From: Corynebacterium imitans
GTDB lineage: Bacteria > Actinomycetota > Actinomycetes > Mycobacteriales > Mycobacteriaceae
NCBI RefSeq assembly: GCF_000739455.1
Contig: NZ_CP009211.1
Coordinates: forward strand, 2,230,595-2,294,594
Direction of reading: 5' to 3'
Length of the DNA stretch: 64,000 nucleotides
Every line of letters begins with the position of its first letter. Positions within the stretch are counted from its first letter, which is position 1. Under the pieces are notes generated by a model, which was given only the letters and a program-made list of their open reading frames with translations, searched no databases and was not told where the DNA came from. The position numbers and the translations under genes were made by a program. This document shows positions 53,085-63,167 of this stretch, one piece after another.

Positions 53085-53824
53085 CCCGCCGCCTCGCCAC
53101 GTTGACACGTTCGCTGCGCCTTCTGCGCTCGTTCACCTACGAGCAGTTCCGCCCCGCCGTGTTCTACTCCGGCTTGGCGCGCGACACCCGCTCACTTCTC
53201 GACGCCCTGTGGCAGGACACCACCTGTCCCAGCCCATCCGGCCTCACCGGCCGTGCTGTGCTCGACGTCGGCGGCGGGCCCGGCTACTTCGCCGACGCGT
53301 TCGCCGACACCTTCTACGTCGGCATGGAACCGGATGTCTCCGAGCTTTCCGCAGCGGGGCTTTCCGGCTACGGCGCGGTGCGCGGGGACGGGACACACTT
53401 ACCTTTTGCCGATGGCTCCTTCGACCTCGTCTACTCCTCCAACGTGGCCGAACACATCCCCAACTGGCGCGCCATGGGCGAGGAGATGCTGCGCGTGGTA
53501 AAACCCGGCGGGCTGGTCGTGCTGTCTTACACCGTGTGGCTGGGCCCCTTCGGCGGCCACGAGACCGGGCTGTGGGAACACTACGTCGGCGGCGAGTTCG
53601 CCCGGCGTCGGTACGAGCGGAAACACGGAACACCACCCAAGAACGTGTGGGGCACCTCCCTGTTCGCGGTCTCCGCCCGCGAGGGGCTGACGTGGGCGGA
53701 GTCGACCGGACGGTTGCTCACCGCCTTCCCGCGCTACCACCCGCACTGGGCGTGGTGGTTCACGCGCGTGCCGGTGCTACGCGAGTTCGCGGTATCGAAC
53801 CTGGTGCTCGTGCTGCGGGGGTAG
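53075..53824 (+). CDS. Class I SAM-dependent methyltransferase
   Basis: Product of 249 aa. SAM motif I is VLDVGGGPGYFADAFADTF, with an acidic residue in VGMEPD. GDGTHLPFADGSFDLVYSSN is the Methyltransf_11 motif and GGLVVLSYTVWLGP the later strand. The substrate may be a glycolipid or sugar handled by the divergent glycosyltransferase; this is inference from position. Confidence 0.9.
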   Translation: MYRTRRLATLTRSLRLLRSFTYEQFRPAVFYSGLARDTRSLLDALWQDTTCPSPSGLTGRAVLDVGGGPGYFADAFADTFYVGMEPDVSELSAAGLSGYGAVRGDGTHLPFADGSFDLVYSSNVAEHIPNWRAMGEEMLRVVKPGGLVVLSYTVWLGPFGGHETGLWEHYVGGEFARRRYERKHGTPPKNVWGTSLFAVSAREGLTWAESTGRLLTAFPRYHPHWAWWFTRVPVLREFAVSNLVLVLRG

Positions 53825-53930
53825 GTTCGCCAGACTCCATTGCTCTTACCGGGTACTTGGTGGATAATCACCTTGATACGGCCGACAGTGGCAGCCCGTA
53901 TCGATGATCCCCCTAAAGAGAAGGACAGCA

Positions 53931-54350
53931 ATGCAACTCCCATCCCAAGTTCAAGCCGCCATGAAGCAATTGCCTTTCACCCTGCAAACTGTAGGAGCGC
54001 TTCTGGCCAGCGTGATTGCGCTGGTTTACATTGTGACAGCTATCGAGGTTGGGGGATCTTCCTCGAAGGCACCGACCGTAGAGCCCCGCGGCGAGAAGTC
54101 TGTAATCCAGGTCGTCACGGTAGATGGAAAGTCAGCAGGTGTATGCCAACTTGGAGGCCTGCGCCAGGAAAAAGTGCACTACACCGACAAGAATTCCGTC
54201 TACTACTGGGAGCTCAAGCCAGGCGAAGAACGCATTGACGCGTCCTGTTCTAACGCCGTTGCCCTTTCCTCCGGTAAGAGGCAGTTGGAAGGCCACGCGA
54301 TAGTAAAGAGCTTCGAAGCACCACAAGTTGTCACCATCACTGTGCAATAG
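53931..54350 (+). CDS. Small membrane-anchored protein, unknown (accessory)
   Basis: Product of 139 aa: a helix near the N-terminus (TVGALLASVIALVYIVTAIE), then an exported domain with Cys in GVCQLGG and DASCSN that could form a disulfide. AAGGA precedes the ATG 53931. Composition is AT-richer than the methyltransferase before it, suggesting later acquisition. I do not recognise the family. Confidence 0.75.
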   Translation: MQLPSQVQAAMKQLPFTLQTVGALLASVIALVYIVTAIEVGGSSSKAPTVEPRGEKSVIQVVTVDGKSAGVCQLGGLRQEKVHYTDKNSVYYWELKPGEERIDASCSNAVALSSGKRQLEGHAIVKSFEAPQVVTITVQ

Positions 54351-54381
54351 CGTCGAGCAGTAACGACGTACAAGGAGCATC

Positions 54382-54552
54382 GTGACACGGCAGTCCGTCT
54401 TCACTTCCGAACTTGTGGGATCTGCCAGCACGACGCGGCGATACATCACGATCGCGTGGTTTCTTAGCAGTCGACTCTTTAGGCCGCACACACCGTCTAC
54501 CAGAGCGATGTTTGATCCTTGGGTAACTTGCGTTGAACCTTTCCATGGGTAA
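54382..54552 (+). CDS. Candidate small ORF, 56 aa
   Basis: GTG 54382 with AAGGAG 5 nt upstream, directly after the membrane-protein gene (31-base gap). The sequence (MTRQSVFTSELVGSASTTRR...) is Ser/Thr/Arg rich, with no known motif and no clear membrane helix. Only the ribosome-binding site and spacing support it; it may be chance. Confidence 0.3.
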   Translation: MTRQSVFTSELVGSASTTRRYITIAWFLSSRLFRPHTPSTRAMFDPWVTCVEPFHG

Positions 54553-54644
54553 AATGGCGGTAGAGAAAGTGAGGACAAGGTCCCTCGCTATGAGTGAGGA
54601 AAGGTCTACAGGACAATTTGCGCCGGTAGGCTTTTCCTTTTTCT

Positions 54645-55367
54645 CTACTGGGGGCGGGCCGAGTAAATTTTCTTGACGGTGCTCGTGCCCGTGAGCCACT
54701 GCTCGAGAACTGGGTCTATGCTCCCAACCAGCGAAAAAGCGTCACCAATCACATCGAGCACGTCAACATTGAGCAAACTATCCATGTGCGACACTCGATT
54801 ACGCAGCAAATGAAGGTGGGCTACTCTCCAGTACGTCGTGTGCCCGTCAGGATCTAATTCATACGGAAACGCTGCTTCTAGCGCTTCTTCCCACATCCGA
54901 ACACGATTCCTGTTCTCTCTCTTCTCCGGATCAGCATCAGGGTGATGGTTAGGGAGAATGTCTTTCCACATCCCAAACATGGTGTTCACCAATGCATCAT
55001 CATGCGTAATCTCAGCCCCATAGCGAGGATGATCCATCGAACGATTGCCCGCAGACTTCCTCGCTCGTCTCAACGCCTCTCGTCGCTTGCCTTGAGTAAG
55101 GCCTCTCAGCGGGGAAGCCGGAGCGTCGAGAATCCAACTAGGATTACCGGTTTCCCGACGGTTCCACTCCTGCAACTTCTCATTCATCGCGTTGCGAACA
55201 AGTACCTCAGTAATGCCCAATGTTACTTGAACCGATGCCCCCAACTCGACACTCCACCGATACAGCGCAAGAGCCCTTTTCTTGTTGCCGTCTGCAGCAG
55301 AAAGATATGGGGCCATCCGAGCTGCCCCCAGGGCACCAACTACCGCATCCCTCGTGACTGATTTCAT
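54645..55367 (-). CDS. Abi-like (Abi_2/HEPN) protein, possible phage defence
   Basis: Product of 240 aa. ARMAPYLSAADGNKKRALAL, YRWSVELGASVQVTLGITE and VLVRNAMNEKLQEW follow the Abi_2/AbiF pattern. RNRVSH at residues 189-194 is the R-x4-H motif of HEPN ribonucleases. Abi proteins stop infected or stressed cells, often by cutting RNA; this one stands alone with no obvious antitoxin. The start is ATG 55367; the reading to 55478 has no better site. It is an AT-richer gene between envelope genes and pckG, consistent with transfer. Confidence 0.8.
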   Translation of the reverse strand: MKSVTRDAVVGALGAARMAPYLSAADGNKKRALALYRWSVELGASVQVTLGITEVLVRNAMNEKLQEWNRRETGNPSWILDAPASPLRGLTQGKRREALRRARKSAGNRSMDHPRYGAEITHDDALVNTMFGMWKDILPNHHPDADPEKRENRNRVRMWEEALEAAFPYELDPDGHTTYWRVAHLHLLRNRVSHMDSLLNVDVLDVIGDAFSLVGSIDPVLEQWLTGTSTVKKIYSARPQ

Positions 55368-55464
55368 AACTTGAATACTGCCACAGTAATGATGTAGAAC
55401 AGCCCAAGTGAAGTGCCCAGGGATGTGATCAAAAGTCAACGCCCCGCCGCGAAACTCGCACAAC

Positions 55465-55493
55465 AAAAGGCCCGCCACCTGGCGGGCCTTTTT
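55465..55493. terminator. Terminator downstream of pckG
   Basis: AAAAGGCCCGCC pairs with GGCGGGCCTTTT around ACCT. T tracts on both sides make it bidirectional; it starts 12 bases after the pckG stop. Confidence 0.92.
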
Positions 55494-55504
55494 GTATCAG
55501 CAAG

Positions 55505-57331
55505 TTAGGAGCGTGCTGCCTTCACGCGCTCGGAGAGCTGGTCGAGCTGGTCGAAGAGCTCCTTCGGCACGCGGGAGCCGAGGCCCTCGAGGTACTCGCG
55601 GGCGTCTTCCACATCGTGTGCCCACAGCTCCGGATCCGGGTACAGGGCTTCCTTGACGTCCTCGACTGGGGTATCCAGGCCGGTCAGGTCCAGGTCCTCC
55701 ACCTTGGCGGTGTTGCCCACCGGGGTCTGGTCCGCGTCGACCTTGCCCTCGATACGGTCGACGATCCACTTCAAAACGCGGGAGTTGTCGCCGAAGCCCG
55801 GCCACAGGAAGCGGCCGTCCTCACCGCGGCGGAACCAGTTGACCAGGAAGATGGACGGCAGACGGTCGCCGCCGCGCTCGCCCATGTCCAGCCAGTTCTG
55901 GAAGTAGTCGCCGACGTTGTAGCCGATGAACGGCAGCATCGCCATCGGGTCGTGACGCAGGGAGCCAACCTTGGCCTCAGCGGAGGCGGCGGTCTGGCCG
56001 GAGGCGAGCATCGCGCCGATCAGGGTGCCGTGCTCCCAGCTCAGGGCCTGGGTGACAAGCGGGACGGTGTCCGGGCGGCGACCGCCGAACAGGATCGCGT
56101 CGAGCTTGACGCCCTTCCAATCGTCGAACTCGGGGGCTGCAGTCGGGCACTGCTCGATGGCCACGCAGTAACGGGAGTTCGGGTGTGCAGCCTTCTCGCT
56201 GGACGCCGGGGTCCAGTCGTTGCCGCGCCAGTCGATGAGGTGCTCCGGCGCCTCGCCGTCCATGTCCTCCCACCACACGTCACCATCATCGGTCAGCGCG
56301 ACGTTGGTGAACAGGGTGTTGCCCGGTTCCATGGTGCGCATGGCGATCGGGTTGGACTTGTAGTTCGTACCCGGGGCGACGCCGAAGAAGCCGTTCTCCG
56401 GGTTGACGGCGTACAGGCCGTCCTCCTTCAGGTGCAGCCACGCAATATCGTCGCCGACGACCTCCGCAGTCCAGCCCTCCAGCGACGGGGTGATCATGGC
56501 CAGGTTGGTCTTGCCACATGCAGACGGGAACGCACCCGCGATGTAGTAGTTCTTGCCCTCCGGGCTGGTCAGCTTGAGGATGAGCATGTGCTCAGCCATC
56601 CAGCCCTCTTCCTTCCCCATCACGGAAGCAATGCGCAGGGCGTAGCACTTCTTGGCCAGGATGGCGTTGCCGCCGTAGCCGGAGCCGTAGGACCAGATCT
56701 CCTTGGTCTCGGGGAACTGGGAGATGTACTTCGTGTCATTGCACGGCCAGGCGACGTCCTCTTCGCCCTCAGCCAGCGGTGCACCGACGGAGTGCAGACA
56801 GTGGACGAACTTATCGCCCTGAATCTTGTCCAGAGCTTCCTGGCCCATACGGGTCATCACGCGCATGGACATGACCACGTAAGCGGAGTCTGTCAGCTGC
56901 ACGCCCAGCTTCGGGTCCGGGTCGCTGATCGGGCCCATGCAGAAGGGCACGACGTACATGGTGCGGCCCTTCATGGAACCGGAGAAGTGCTCCGTCATCT
57001 CTTCCTTGAGCGCGGACGGCTTCATCCAGTTGTTGGTGGGGCCAGCGCCCTCTTCCTCCTCGGTGGCAATGAAGGTGCGGGACTCCACGCGGGCAACGTC
57101 AGACGGGTTAGAGCGGGCCAGGAAGGAGTTCGGGCGCTTCTCCTCGTTGAGCTTGATCAGGGTGCCCTTCTCCACCAGCTCTGCGGCGAGACGGTCCCAT
57201 TCCTCCTGGGAACCATCGGCGAAAACCACCTTGTCGGGCTGGAAGAGTTCGACAGCCTCGTTTACCCAAGCAATAAGTTCTTCATTATCGGTCAGAGCCG
57301 GGCCTTCCAAGCGTTGTACGGCAGTGGTCAT
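55505..57331 (-). CDS. pckG: Phosphoenolpyruvate carboxykinase (GTP)
   Basis: Gluconeogenic enzyme converting oxaloacetate + GTP to PEP + CO2, 608 aa. [15 protein letters not shown] contains the GTP P-loop and hyper-reactive Cys of GTP-type PEPCK, and [10 protein letters not shown] and [10 protein letters not shown] are family marks. Start ATG 57331 after GGAGAGCAC; the extension to 57466 lacks a site. Monocistronic with a strong terminator. Confidence 0.98.
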   Translation of the reverse strand: MTTAVQRLEGPALTDNEELIAWVNEAVELFQPDKVVFADGSQEEWDRLAAELVEKGTLIKLNEEKRPNSFLARSNPSDVARVESRTFIATEEEEGAGPTNNWMKPSALKEEMTEHFSGSMKGRTMYVVPFCMGPISDPDPKLGVQLTDSAYVVMSMRVMTRMGQEALDKIQGDKFVHCLHSVGAPLAEGEEDVAWPCNDTKYISQFPETKEIWSYGSGYGGNAILAKKCYALRIASVMGKEEGWMAEHMLILKLTSPEGKNYYIAGAFPSACGKTNLAMITPSLEGWTAEVVGDDIAWLHLKEDGLYAVNPENGFFGVAPGTNYKSNPIAMRTMEPGNTLFTNVALTDDGDVWWEDMDGEAPEHLIDWRGNDWTPASSEKAAHPNSRYCVAIEQCPTAAPEFDDWKGVKLDAILFGGRRPDTVPLVTQALSWEHGTLIGAMLASGQTAASAEAKVGSLRHDPMAMLPFIGYNVGDYFQNWLDMGERGGDRLPSIFLVNWFRRGEDGRFLWPGFGDNSRVLKWIVDRIEGKVDADQTPVGNTAKVEDLDLTGLDTPVEDVKEALYPDPELWAHDVEDAREYLEGLGSRVPKELFDQLDQLSERVKAARS

Positions 57332-57702
57332 GTGCTCTCCTTCATAGTTTTCGTCCGCGTATGTTCCCGCACATATCCTCGGGATTTCCAGAGTATCTGA
57401 AATACGCCCGCCTCGAGTCCCCTCCACATCACCCCAGGTGGCAAGCGGCGATCTTGCGTGATCCACACCATAAAAATGCGTGCGTTTTTACCCTCCAAAC
57501 CGCCCCATTCAGGGGTAGGTGAGGACGCCAAACCGGCAAAAGAATGGCGCTCGGTACTGGGAAAACGGGGGTCAACCGTGGGGTCAAACGGAAATCTCTG
57601 CCCGACCTCCCCACCCGCTACCCCCGAAGGTGGGGGACAAGGGGGCGTCGATAAGCACTGCCCAAACTTGCATCCGCGCACGTCATGTGGACAATAATGA
57701 CA
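57332..57702. promoter_or_regulatory. Divergent pckG/trmB promoter region with short repeats
   Basis: A 12-bp tandem repeat GGGGTCAACCGT/GGGGTCAAACGG lies at 57568-57591. A near-palindrome with AAAAA and TTTTT arms is at 57472-57489. TTGCAT, 16 nt, GACAAT ends 7 nt before trmB ATG 57703. The repeats may bind regulators of pckG; none is identified. Confidence 0.5.
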
Positions 57703-58482
57703 ATGAATACTCCTGATTTTTCTCAAACTCCCCGCGAGGGGACTGGCGAGCTGCCCGCCGGGCGGCCGCTGCAAACCGATTTTGGCACCGGCCTCGACTA
57801 CCCGCGCCTCGGCTCGGTGACCTTCCGCCGCGGCACGCTCACCGACAACCAAGAGGCCCTGTTCAACGAGCATTGGCCGCGCCTGGGCAAGGTGCTGACC
57901 AACGAGACTGACGAGCATATCGACGTCGATGCGTGGTTCGGCCGCAGCGGCCACCCCACGATCCTGGAGATCGGATCGGGCACCGGCACCTCCACTGCCG
58001 CGATGGCGCCGCTGGAGGCAGACACCAACATCATCGCCGTGGAGCTGTACAAGCCGGGGCTGGCCAAGCTGCTCGGCGCAGTTGTGCGCGGCGGGATCGA
58101 CAACGTGCGCATGGTGCGCGGCGACGGTGTGGAGGTGCTGGCCCGCATGTTCGGCGAAGAATCGCTGGACGGCGTGCGCATCTTCTTCCCCGACCCCTGG
58201 CCCAAGGCCCGCCATCACAAGCGCCGCATCATCCAGTCCGGCACACTCAACCTCATCGCTACCCGCCTCAAGCCGGGCGGCGTGCTGCACGTGGCTACGG
58301 ACCACGCGGACTACGCCGAGTGGATCGACGAGCTGGTCGATGTCGAGCCCATGCTCGAGTACAAGGGCTGGCCGTGGGCGGAGGCCCCGCTCCTGACGGA
58401 CCGCCAGGTCATCACTAAGTTTGAGGGCAAGGGCCTCAACAAGGATCACGTGATCCGCGAATACCTCTGGGAGAAGAAGTAA
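57703..58482 (+). CDS. trmB: tRNA (guanine-N7-)-methyltransferase TrmB
   Basis: Methylates G46 of tRNA with SAM, 259 aa from ATG 57703. SAM motif [16 protein letters not shown] and the TrmB signature [15 protein letters not shown] are both present. Two other in-frame ATGs lie 6 and 18 bases upstream; 57703 is preferred because a GACAAT -10 ends 7 nt before it. It is followed after 3 bases by the NYN gene. Confidence 0.95.
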   Translation: MNTPDFSQTPREGTGELPAGRPLQTDFGTGLDYPRLGSVTFRRGTLTDNQEALFNEHWPRLGKVLTNETDEHIDVDAWFGRSGHPTILEIGSGTGTSTAAMAPLEADTNIIAVELYKPGLAKLLGAVVRGGIDNVRMVRGDGVEVLARMFGEESLDGVRIFFPDPWPKARHHKRRIIQSGTLNLIATRLKPGGVLHVATDHADYAEWIDELVDVEPMLEYKGWPWAEAPLLTDRQVITKFEGKGLNKDHVIREYLWEKK

Positions 58483-58485
58483 GGC

Positions 58486-59157
58486 ATGGTTTTGCAGGAC
58501 AAGTCGCACCCGTACACCCCCGGCGCACCCGCCGGCCCCGAGTCTTACCTCCTCGTGTGGGACGCGCCCAACCTGGACATGGGCCTTGGTGCCATCTTGG
58601 GCAGCCGCCCCACCGCCGCTTACCGGCCGCGCTTCGACGCCATCGGCCGCTGGCTGATCGAGCTGGCGCAGGAGCGCTCCGCCGCCGTCGGCTCCGAAGT
58701 CGAGCCGGAGGCCACCGTCTTCACTAACGTCTCCCCCGCCAGCGCGGACGCCGTGCGCCCCTGGGTTGAGGCGCTGCGCAACGTCGGTTTCGCAGTCTTT
58801 GCCAAGCCGAAGGTGGACGAGGACTCGGATGTGGACCAGGACATGCTCGATCACATCCAGCGCCGCCAGGAGGAAGGCGTGCTGCGCGGTGTGGTCGTTG
58901 CTTCTGCCGACGGGCAGAACTTCCAGGAGCCGATCGAGGCACTTGCCAACGCCGGCATCCCGGTCACAGTCCTCGGCTTCCACGAACACGCGGCCTGGGC
59001 GGTGCAGTCCGAGGCCATCGATTTTGTGGACCTCGAGGACATCCCAGGCGTGTTCCGCGAGCCGCTGCCACGTATCAACCTGGACCAGCTGCCCGAAGGC
59101 GGCGCCTGGATGCAGCCCTTCCGTCCGCTGTCCGCGCTGCTGCACAACAAGGACTAG
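58486..59157 (+). CDS. NYN-domain protein, probable RNase
   Basis: Product of 223 aa with a PIN-like NYN fold. YLLVWDAPNLDMGLG has the first acidic residue and Asn, and GVLRGVVVASADGQNF the second acidic cluster. NYN nucleases cut RNA; the target is unknown. It is packed between trmB (3 bases) and the MmpL gene (12 bases), the usual corynebacterial order. Confidence 0.88.
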   Translation: MVLQDKSHPYTPGAPAGPESYLLVWDAPNLDMGLGAILGSRPTAAYRPRFDAIGRWLIELAQERSAAVGSEVEPEATVFTNVSPASADAVRPWVEALRNVGFAVFAKPKVDEDSDVDQDMLDHIQRRQEEGVLRGVVVASADGQNFQEPIEALANAGIPVTVLGFHEHAAWAVQSEAIDFVDLEDIPGVFREPLPRINLDQLPEGGAWMQPFRPLSALLHNKD

Positions 59158-59169
59158 GGAGCCAACACA

Positions 59170-61515
59170 GTGTTTTACAAGTGGGGCCACGCGGCATACC
59201 GCTACCGCCGGATCATCCCGCTGGTGGTCATTGCGATCATCCTGGTCATGCAGGTGCTCTTCGGCTCGAAGCTGGGCGAGCGCCTTTCGCAGGAGGGTTG
59301 GGAGGATCCGGGCGCAGATTCCACCGCCGCGGCCACGATTGAGCAGGACACCTTCGGTCGCGACAATGCGGGTGATGTGATCGTGCTGGTCACTGCGCCG
59401 AACGGGGTGCAGGACGAGGAAGTGATGCGCGCCGCGAATGAGCAGATCAGCGCGCTGCAGGAGAAGTACCCTGCGCAGATCGACCACGTGACCAGCTATT
59501 TTGCCAAGCCGAACCAGCAGCAGATCAGCGAGGACGGCACCCAGGCCTTTGCTGCCATCGGGCTCAAAGGCGACGGCGAGCAGACGCTGAAGGATTTCCG
59601 CACGATCGAGCCGGACCTACGTGCGATGGAGCTGCCCGGCGACGCGAAGGTGCAGATCGCGGGCGCGACCGCCGTCGCCGATGCGCTTGACGACGGCATG
59701 GCCGACGACATCGCCCGCGCCGAAAAAGTCGGCCTCATCTTCGTTGCCCTCATCCTGCTGTTCGTCTTCGGCGGCGTCATCGCCGCGGCAATGCCACTGA
59801 TTGTGGGCATCCTGTCCATCCTGGGTTCCCTGTCGCTGCTGTCGATCCTGGCGCAGTTCCAGCAGGTCAACATCTTCTCCCAGTCCGTGATCACGCTTTT
59901 GGGCCTGGGCTTGGCGATCGACTACGGCCTGTTTATGGTGTCCCGCTTCCGCGAGGAGCTCGACCGCGGCCTGGACACGCGCGAGGCCGTCGCCGTGACC
60001 ACCACGACGGCGGGCAAGACGGTGTTCTTCTCCGCGCTCATGGTGGGCGTGGCCCTGTCCGGCCTGCTCATGTTCCCGCAGGCATTTTTGAAGTCGGTAG
60101 CCTACGGCGCGATCAGCGCGGTCGTGCTCGCCGCCGTCATCTCGGTCGCGGTGCTGCCCGCCCTGTTCGGCATGCTTGGCCCCCGCATCGACATGTGGTC
60201 GGTGCGCCGCACCAGCCGCAAGGCCCGCCGGCTCGAGGACACCGTGTGGTACCGCATCCCCGCCTGGGCGATGCGCAACGCGAAAAAGATGGTCGTGGGT
60301 GTCACCGCCCTGCTCATCCTCATCACCGTCCCCGCCGCCGGCATCACCTTCGGCGGCATCAACGAGTCCTACCTGCCGCCCACGCAGGAAACCCGCCAGG
60401 CGCAGGACGAGTTCAACGAGGCCTTCCCCGCCTTCCGCACCGACCCCGTCAAGCTGGTGGTCACGGGCGCGTCGAATGAGCAGCTTGTCGACGTCGTCAT
60501 GCAGGCCCGCAACGTCGAAGGTCTTGCCAGCCCCTTAAAGCCCTCGCACCCGACGCAGGACGGGACGACGATCCTGTCCGCCCCGCTCGCCGACCGCAAC
60601 GGCGGCCAGGCGGTCGTCGACGCCCTGCGCGCCATCGAGACTCCGGAAGGCGTGGAGACCTACGTCGCCGGCACCCCGGCCATGGAGGTCGAGTCCATCG
60701 AGGCGCTGCTTGAACGGCTGCCGTGGATGGCGCTCTACATGGTGCTCGCCACCTTCCTGCTCATGGCGCTGCTTTTCGGCTCACTCATCTTGCCCGCGAA
60801 GGCCGTGATTATGAACGTCCTGGGTATCGGCGCGACCCTGGGCTTCCTCACTGCCGTCTTCGTGGACGGTGTTGGGTCCGGCCTGCTCAACTTCACCGCC
60901 GGCCCGCTGATGAGCCCGGTGCTCGTGCTCATCGTGGCGATCCTCTACGGCCTGTCCACGGACTACGAGGTCTTTTTGGTCTCGCGCATGGTGGAGGCGC
61001 GCCACAACGGGGCGTCGACAGACGAAGCGATCAAGGACGGCACCGCCCACACCGGCGGGATCATCACCGCCGCCGCTGCCATCATGATCGTGGTCGCGGC
61101 CGCGTTCGCGATGAGCGACATCGTGATGATGAAGTACATCGCCTTCGGCATGATCTTCTCGCTCGCCCTCGACGCCACGATCATCCGCCTCCTGCTCGTC
61201 CCCGCTGTGATGCACCTGCTGCGCGAGGACAACTGGTGGGCACCACGCTGGGTCCGGCGCGCCTACGAGTCGCTTGGCGAGGGGCGTGGCACTGGGGCGG
61301 TTGCGCCGGAGCCTGTACCCGCAGCGGCTGATGCTCACGCCGCTGCTCGCGGCGGCGAGATGGCGGTCGGGGACGCGGTCGTCGATACGCAGCCCACCCG
61401 CTCTGGGGTCACCGTCACGGAGAACCGCGACCTGGTCCCTTTCGACGAGCTGATGCGCCAGCTGGAGGAGCGGCGCGCGCTCGAGTACACGAGGAAGCGC
61501 GAGCTTGAACAGTAA
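59170..61515 (+). CDS. MmpL-family lipid exporter (CmpL/MmpL3-like RND)
   Basis: RND transporter of 781 aa with two 6-helix halves. GLGLAIDYGLFMVSRFREEL and YGLSTDYEVFLVSRMVEARH carry the Asp-Tyr proton-relay pairs of helices 4 and 10. Two exported domains and a charged cytosolic tail (ENRDLVPFDELMRQLEERRA) complete it. By gene order after pck-trmB-NYN it corresponds to the CmpL1/MmpL3 class that flips trehalose monocorynomycolate to the outer membrane. The start is GTG 59170. The next gene begins 11 bases before its stop. Confidence 0.93.
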   Translation: MFYKWGHAAYRYRRIIPLVVIAIILVMQVLFGSKLGERLSQEGWEDPGADSTAAATIEQDTFGRDNAGDVIVLVTAPNGVQDEEVMRAANEQISALQEKYPAQIDHVTSYFAKPNQQQISEDGTQAFAAIGLKGDGEQTLKDFRTIEPDLRAMELPGDAKVQIAGATAVADALDDGMADDIARAEKVGLIFVALILLFVFGGVIAAAMPLIVGILSILGSLSLLSILAQFQQVNIFSQSVITLLGLGLAIDYGLFMVSRFREELDRGLDTREAVAVTTTTAGKTVFFSALMVGVALSGLLMFPQAFLKSVAYGAISAVVLAAVISVAVLPALFGMLGPRIDMWSVRRTSRKARRLEDTVWYRIPAWAMRNAKKMVVGVTALLILITVPAAGITFGGINESYLPPTQETRQAQDEFNEAFPAFRTDPVKLVVTGASNEQLVDVVMQARNVEGLASPLKPSHPTQDGTTILSAPLADRNGGQAVVDALRAIETPEGVETYVAGTPAMEVESIEALLERLPWMALYMVLATFLLMALLFGSLILPAKAVIMNVLGIGATLGFLTAVFVDGVGSGLLNFTAGPLMSPVLVLIVAILYGLSTDYEVFLVSRMVEARHNGASTDEAIKDGTAHTGGIITAAAAIMIVVAAAFAMSDIVMMKYIAFGMIFSLALDATIIRLLLVPAVMHLLREDNWWAPRWVRRAYESLGEGRGTGAVAPEPVPAAADAHAAARGGEMAVGDAVVDTQPTRSGVTVTENRDLVPFDELMRQLEERRALEYTRKRELEQ

Positions 61516-62551
61516 CACCGCCCGGTGGGTGCGCTGGCTCTCACCCGTGGCGCTGCTCGCGGTGCTTGCGGTGGCGTTTCGCAGCGAGCTCGGCTTCCTG
61601 ACCGAGGCGTTCGCGGCCCTGCGCCGCGCCGTTGCCACCGCGCCCGGCCCGCTCGTCAGCGCAGTCATCGGCGCTTTCGGCGCGATTTTCGCCATGGCCG
61701 CGGTGATGAAAATCCTGCTCAACGTGGACGCCCCCCGCACCGACATGAGGCGCACCGTAGCGCTCACGCTCGGCTCCAACGCGTGGTCAACCTCCGTACC
61801 AGGCGGCCCCGCGCTCTCGGCGTGGCTGACCTACCGCGTGCAGCGCAGCTGGGGCGCGTCGACCGGCCTGTGCGGCTGGTTCTTCGTCATCTCGGGAGCG
61901 CTGTCCACGGTGTGGATGATGCTGATCGGCCTGGTCGCTGTCGTCTTCCTCGGTGCCTCGCTCTCCGTGACGACACTGGTGAGCACGCTGACGCTCACCC
62001 TCGCGGTCGTCGCCGGAATGTTCTGGGCCACGCGCAACCCCGACATTCTTACGCGCTGGGCCCGCTACCTACCGACGAGTGTGCGCAACCGGGTGACAAA
62101 CGTGATCCAGCAGGTCTCGCAGATCCGCATGAGCGCCGGCCAGTTCGTCACCGCGGCCTGCTTCTCCCTCTGCAACCGGCTTCTCGACCTCATCGTGCTC
62201 TTCTTCTGCGTGTGGGCGGTCCTCGGCACGCCGCCAGGCATGCAGCCGGGACTCAACGAAGCCTCGCTCATGGGGGTCACGCTCGCGTTCATCATGACCA
62301 AGCTCGCCGGCGCCGCCCAAGTCACCCCGGGAGGGGTGGGCACTGTGGAGGCCGCCGCTGCCGCCTCGCTCGTCGCAGCGGGCATGACGCTTATCGACGC
62401 CACCGCCGCCACCCTCATCTACCGCATCATCTCCTTCGCGCTCATCACCGCTATTGGCTGGGTCGTCCACGTTGTCTGCTACGCCGGTCGTGGCTACATG
62501 CTGGGCGCGCCGTCGCGGTCGGGTGTTGGTTCCGGCTCCGACGAGCAGTGA
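61505..62551 (+). CDS. Lysylphosphatidylglycerol-synthase-like membrane protein
   Basis: Product of 348 aa with about eight helices, matching the LPG_synthase_TM (flippase) family. GSNAWSTSVPGGPALSAWLT and AAQVTPGGVGTVEAAAAASL are the two paired PGG(.G) motifs. It lacks the aminoacyl-transfer domain, so it may move or bind a lipid, perhaps with the upstream MmpL exporter, whose gene it overlaps by 11 bases. TTG start. Confidence 0.88.
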   Translation: MNSNTARWVRWLSPVALLAVLAVAFRSELGFLTEAFAALRRAVATAPGPLVSAVIGAFGAIFAMAAVMKILLNVDAPRTDMRRTVALTLGSNAWSTSVPGGPALSAWLTYRVQRSWGASTGLCGWFFVISGALSTVWMMLIGLVAVVFLGASLSVTTLVSTLTLTLAVVAGMFWATRNPDILTRWARYLPTSVRNRVTNVIQQVSQIRMSAGQFVTAACFSLCNRLLDLIVLFFCVWAVLGTPPGMQPGLNEASLMGVTLAFIMTKLAGAAQVTPGGVGTVEAAAAASLVAAGMTLIDATAATLIYRIISFALITAIGWVVHVVCYAGRGYMLGAPSRSGVGSGSDEQ

Positions 62552-62652
62552 CAGTTTTCGCATTCGTTGTCCTCGCATGGTTTGTCGGCGAAGCTGTCGC
62601 CGTAGTCCTCGAGTTCGTGGTGTAGGCGTGCGCGGCCGTTGCGTGACGTGAT
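62494..62652 (-). pseudogene. Truncated Cys-rich gene remnant (3' end only)
   Basis: A 52-codon frame with no start codon follows a TAA and reads ITSRNGRARLHHELEDYGDS, then KPCEDNECENCHCSSEPEPT before TAG. The acidic, Cys-rich tail looks like real protein rather than a GC shadow. It overlaps the end of the LPG-synthase-like gene antisense. I read it as the 3' end of a gene cut off by the accessory DNA to its right; weak evidence. Confidence 0.3.
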
Positions 62653-62663
62653 TTAGCTCTCGC

Positions 62664-63098
62664 TTACGCTTGTCCCTGATGATTTCTACCGTCGTTGTTG
62701 CGCATTGCAGATTGCGCTGAATCCCACGCCTCAATCAGGTTTTGGGCCGCATTATCGCCACCTGGGACAAACGTTTTTAGCATGTCCACCACTTCACTAG
62801 TCCCCATCGTCCCCTTGTCGGAGTATTCATTAAACAGCACTACGGTTTCTCTGGGGAATAGCAATAGCCCTTGGTTTATATCGACCTCGTCGCCATTATT
62901 AAAAGCATGCACTGTTCCCAATAGTTTGAGTGCGAGCGTCTCTTGTTCGAAAGTCAAGGCCATGAGCATCGCTGCTTTTCGAAAGCTTGTTAACGGCGAG
63001 GGGAATGGGCTGTGCAGTTCAACCAACCGTTCAATTTGGACAGACAGATACTCTATTCTCCGCTCCAGGGCAGCGACGTCTACTGAGTCTTCTTCCAC
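62664..63098 (-). CDS. Hypothetical accessory protein, 144 aa
   Basis: A soluble, AT-richer gene with GTG start and GGGAGAGG 5-6 nt upstream. A helical N-terminus (VAALERRIEYLSVQIERLVE) precedes LLLFPRETVVLFNEYSDKG and a C-terminal helix. No motif is recognised. It neighbours a small membrane protein in divergent orientation; the two may be a pair. Confidence 0.7.
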   Translation of the reverse strand: MEEDSVDVAALERRIEYLSVQIERLVELHSPFPSPLTSFRKAAMLMALTFEQETLALKLLGTVHAFNNGDEVDINQGLLLFPRETVVLFNEYSDKGTMGTSEVVDMLKTFVPGGDNAAQNLIEAWDSAQSAMRNNDGRNHQGQA

Positions 63099-63167
63099 AA
63101 AACCTCTCCCTACAAAAAGACAAACATCAATGCTTCAGCTATATCAAAAGAAAATTCAGAGAGAAAT

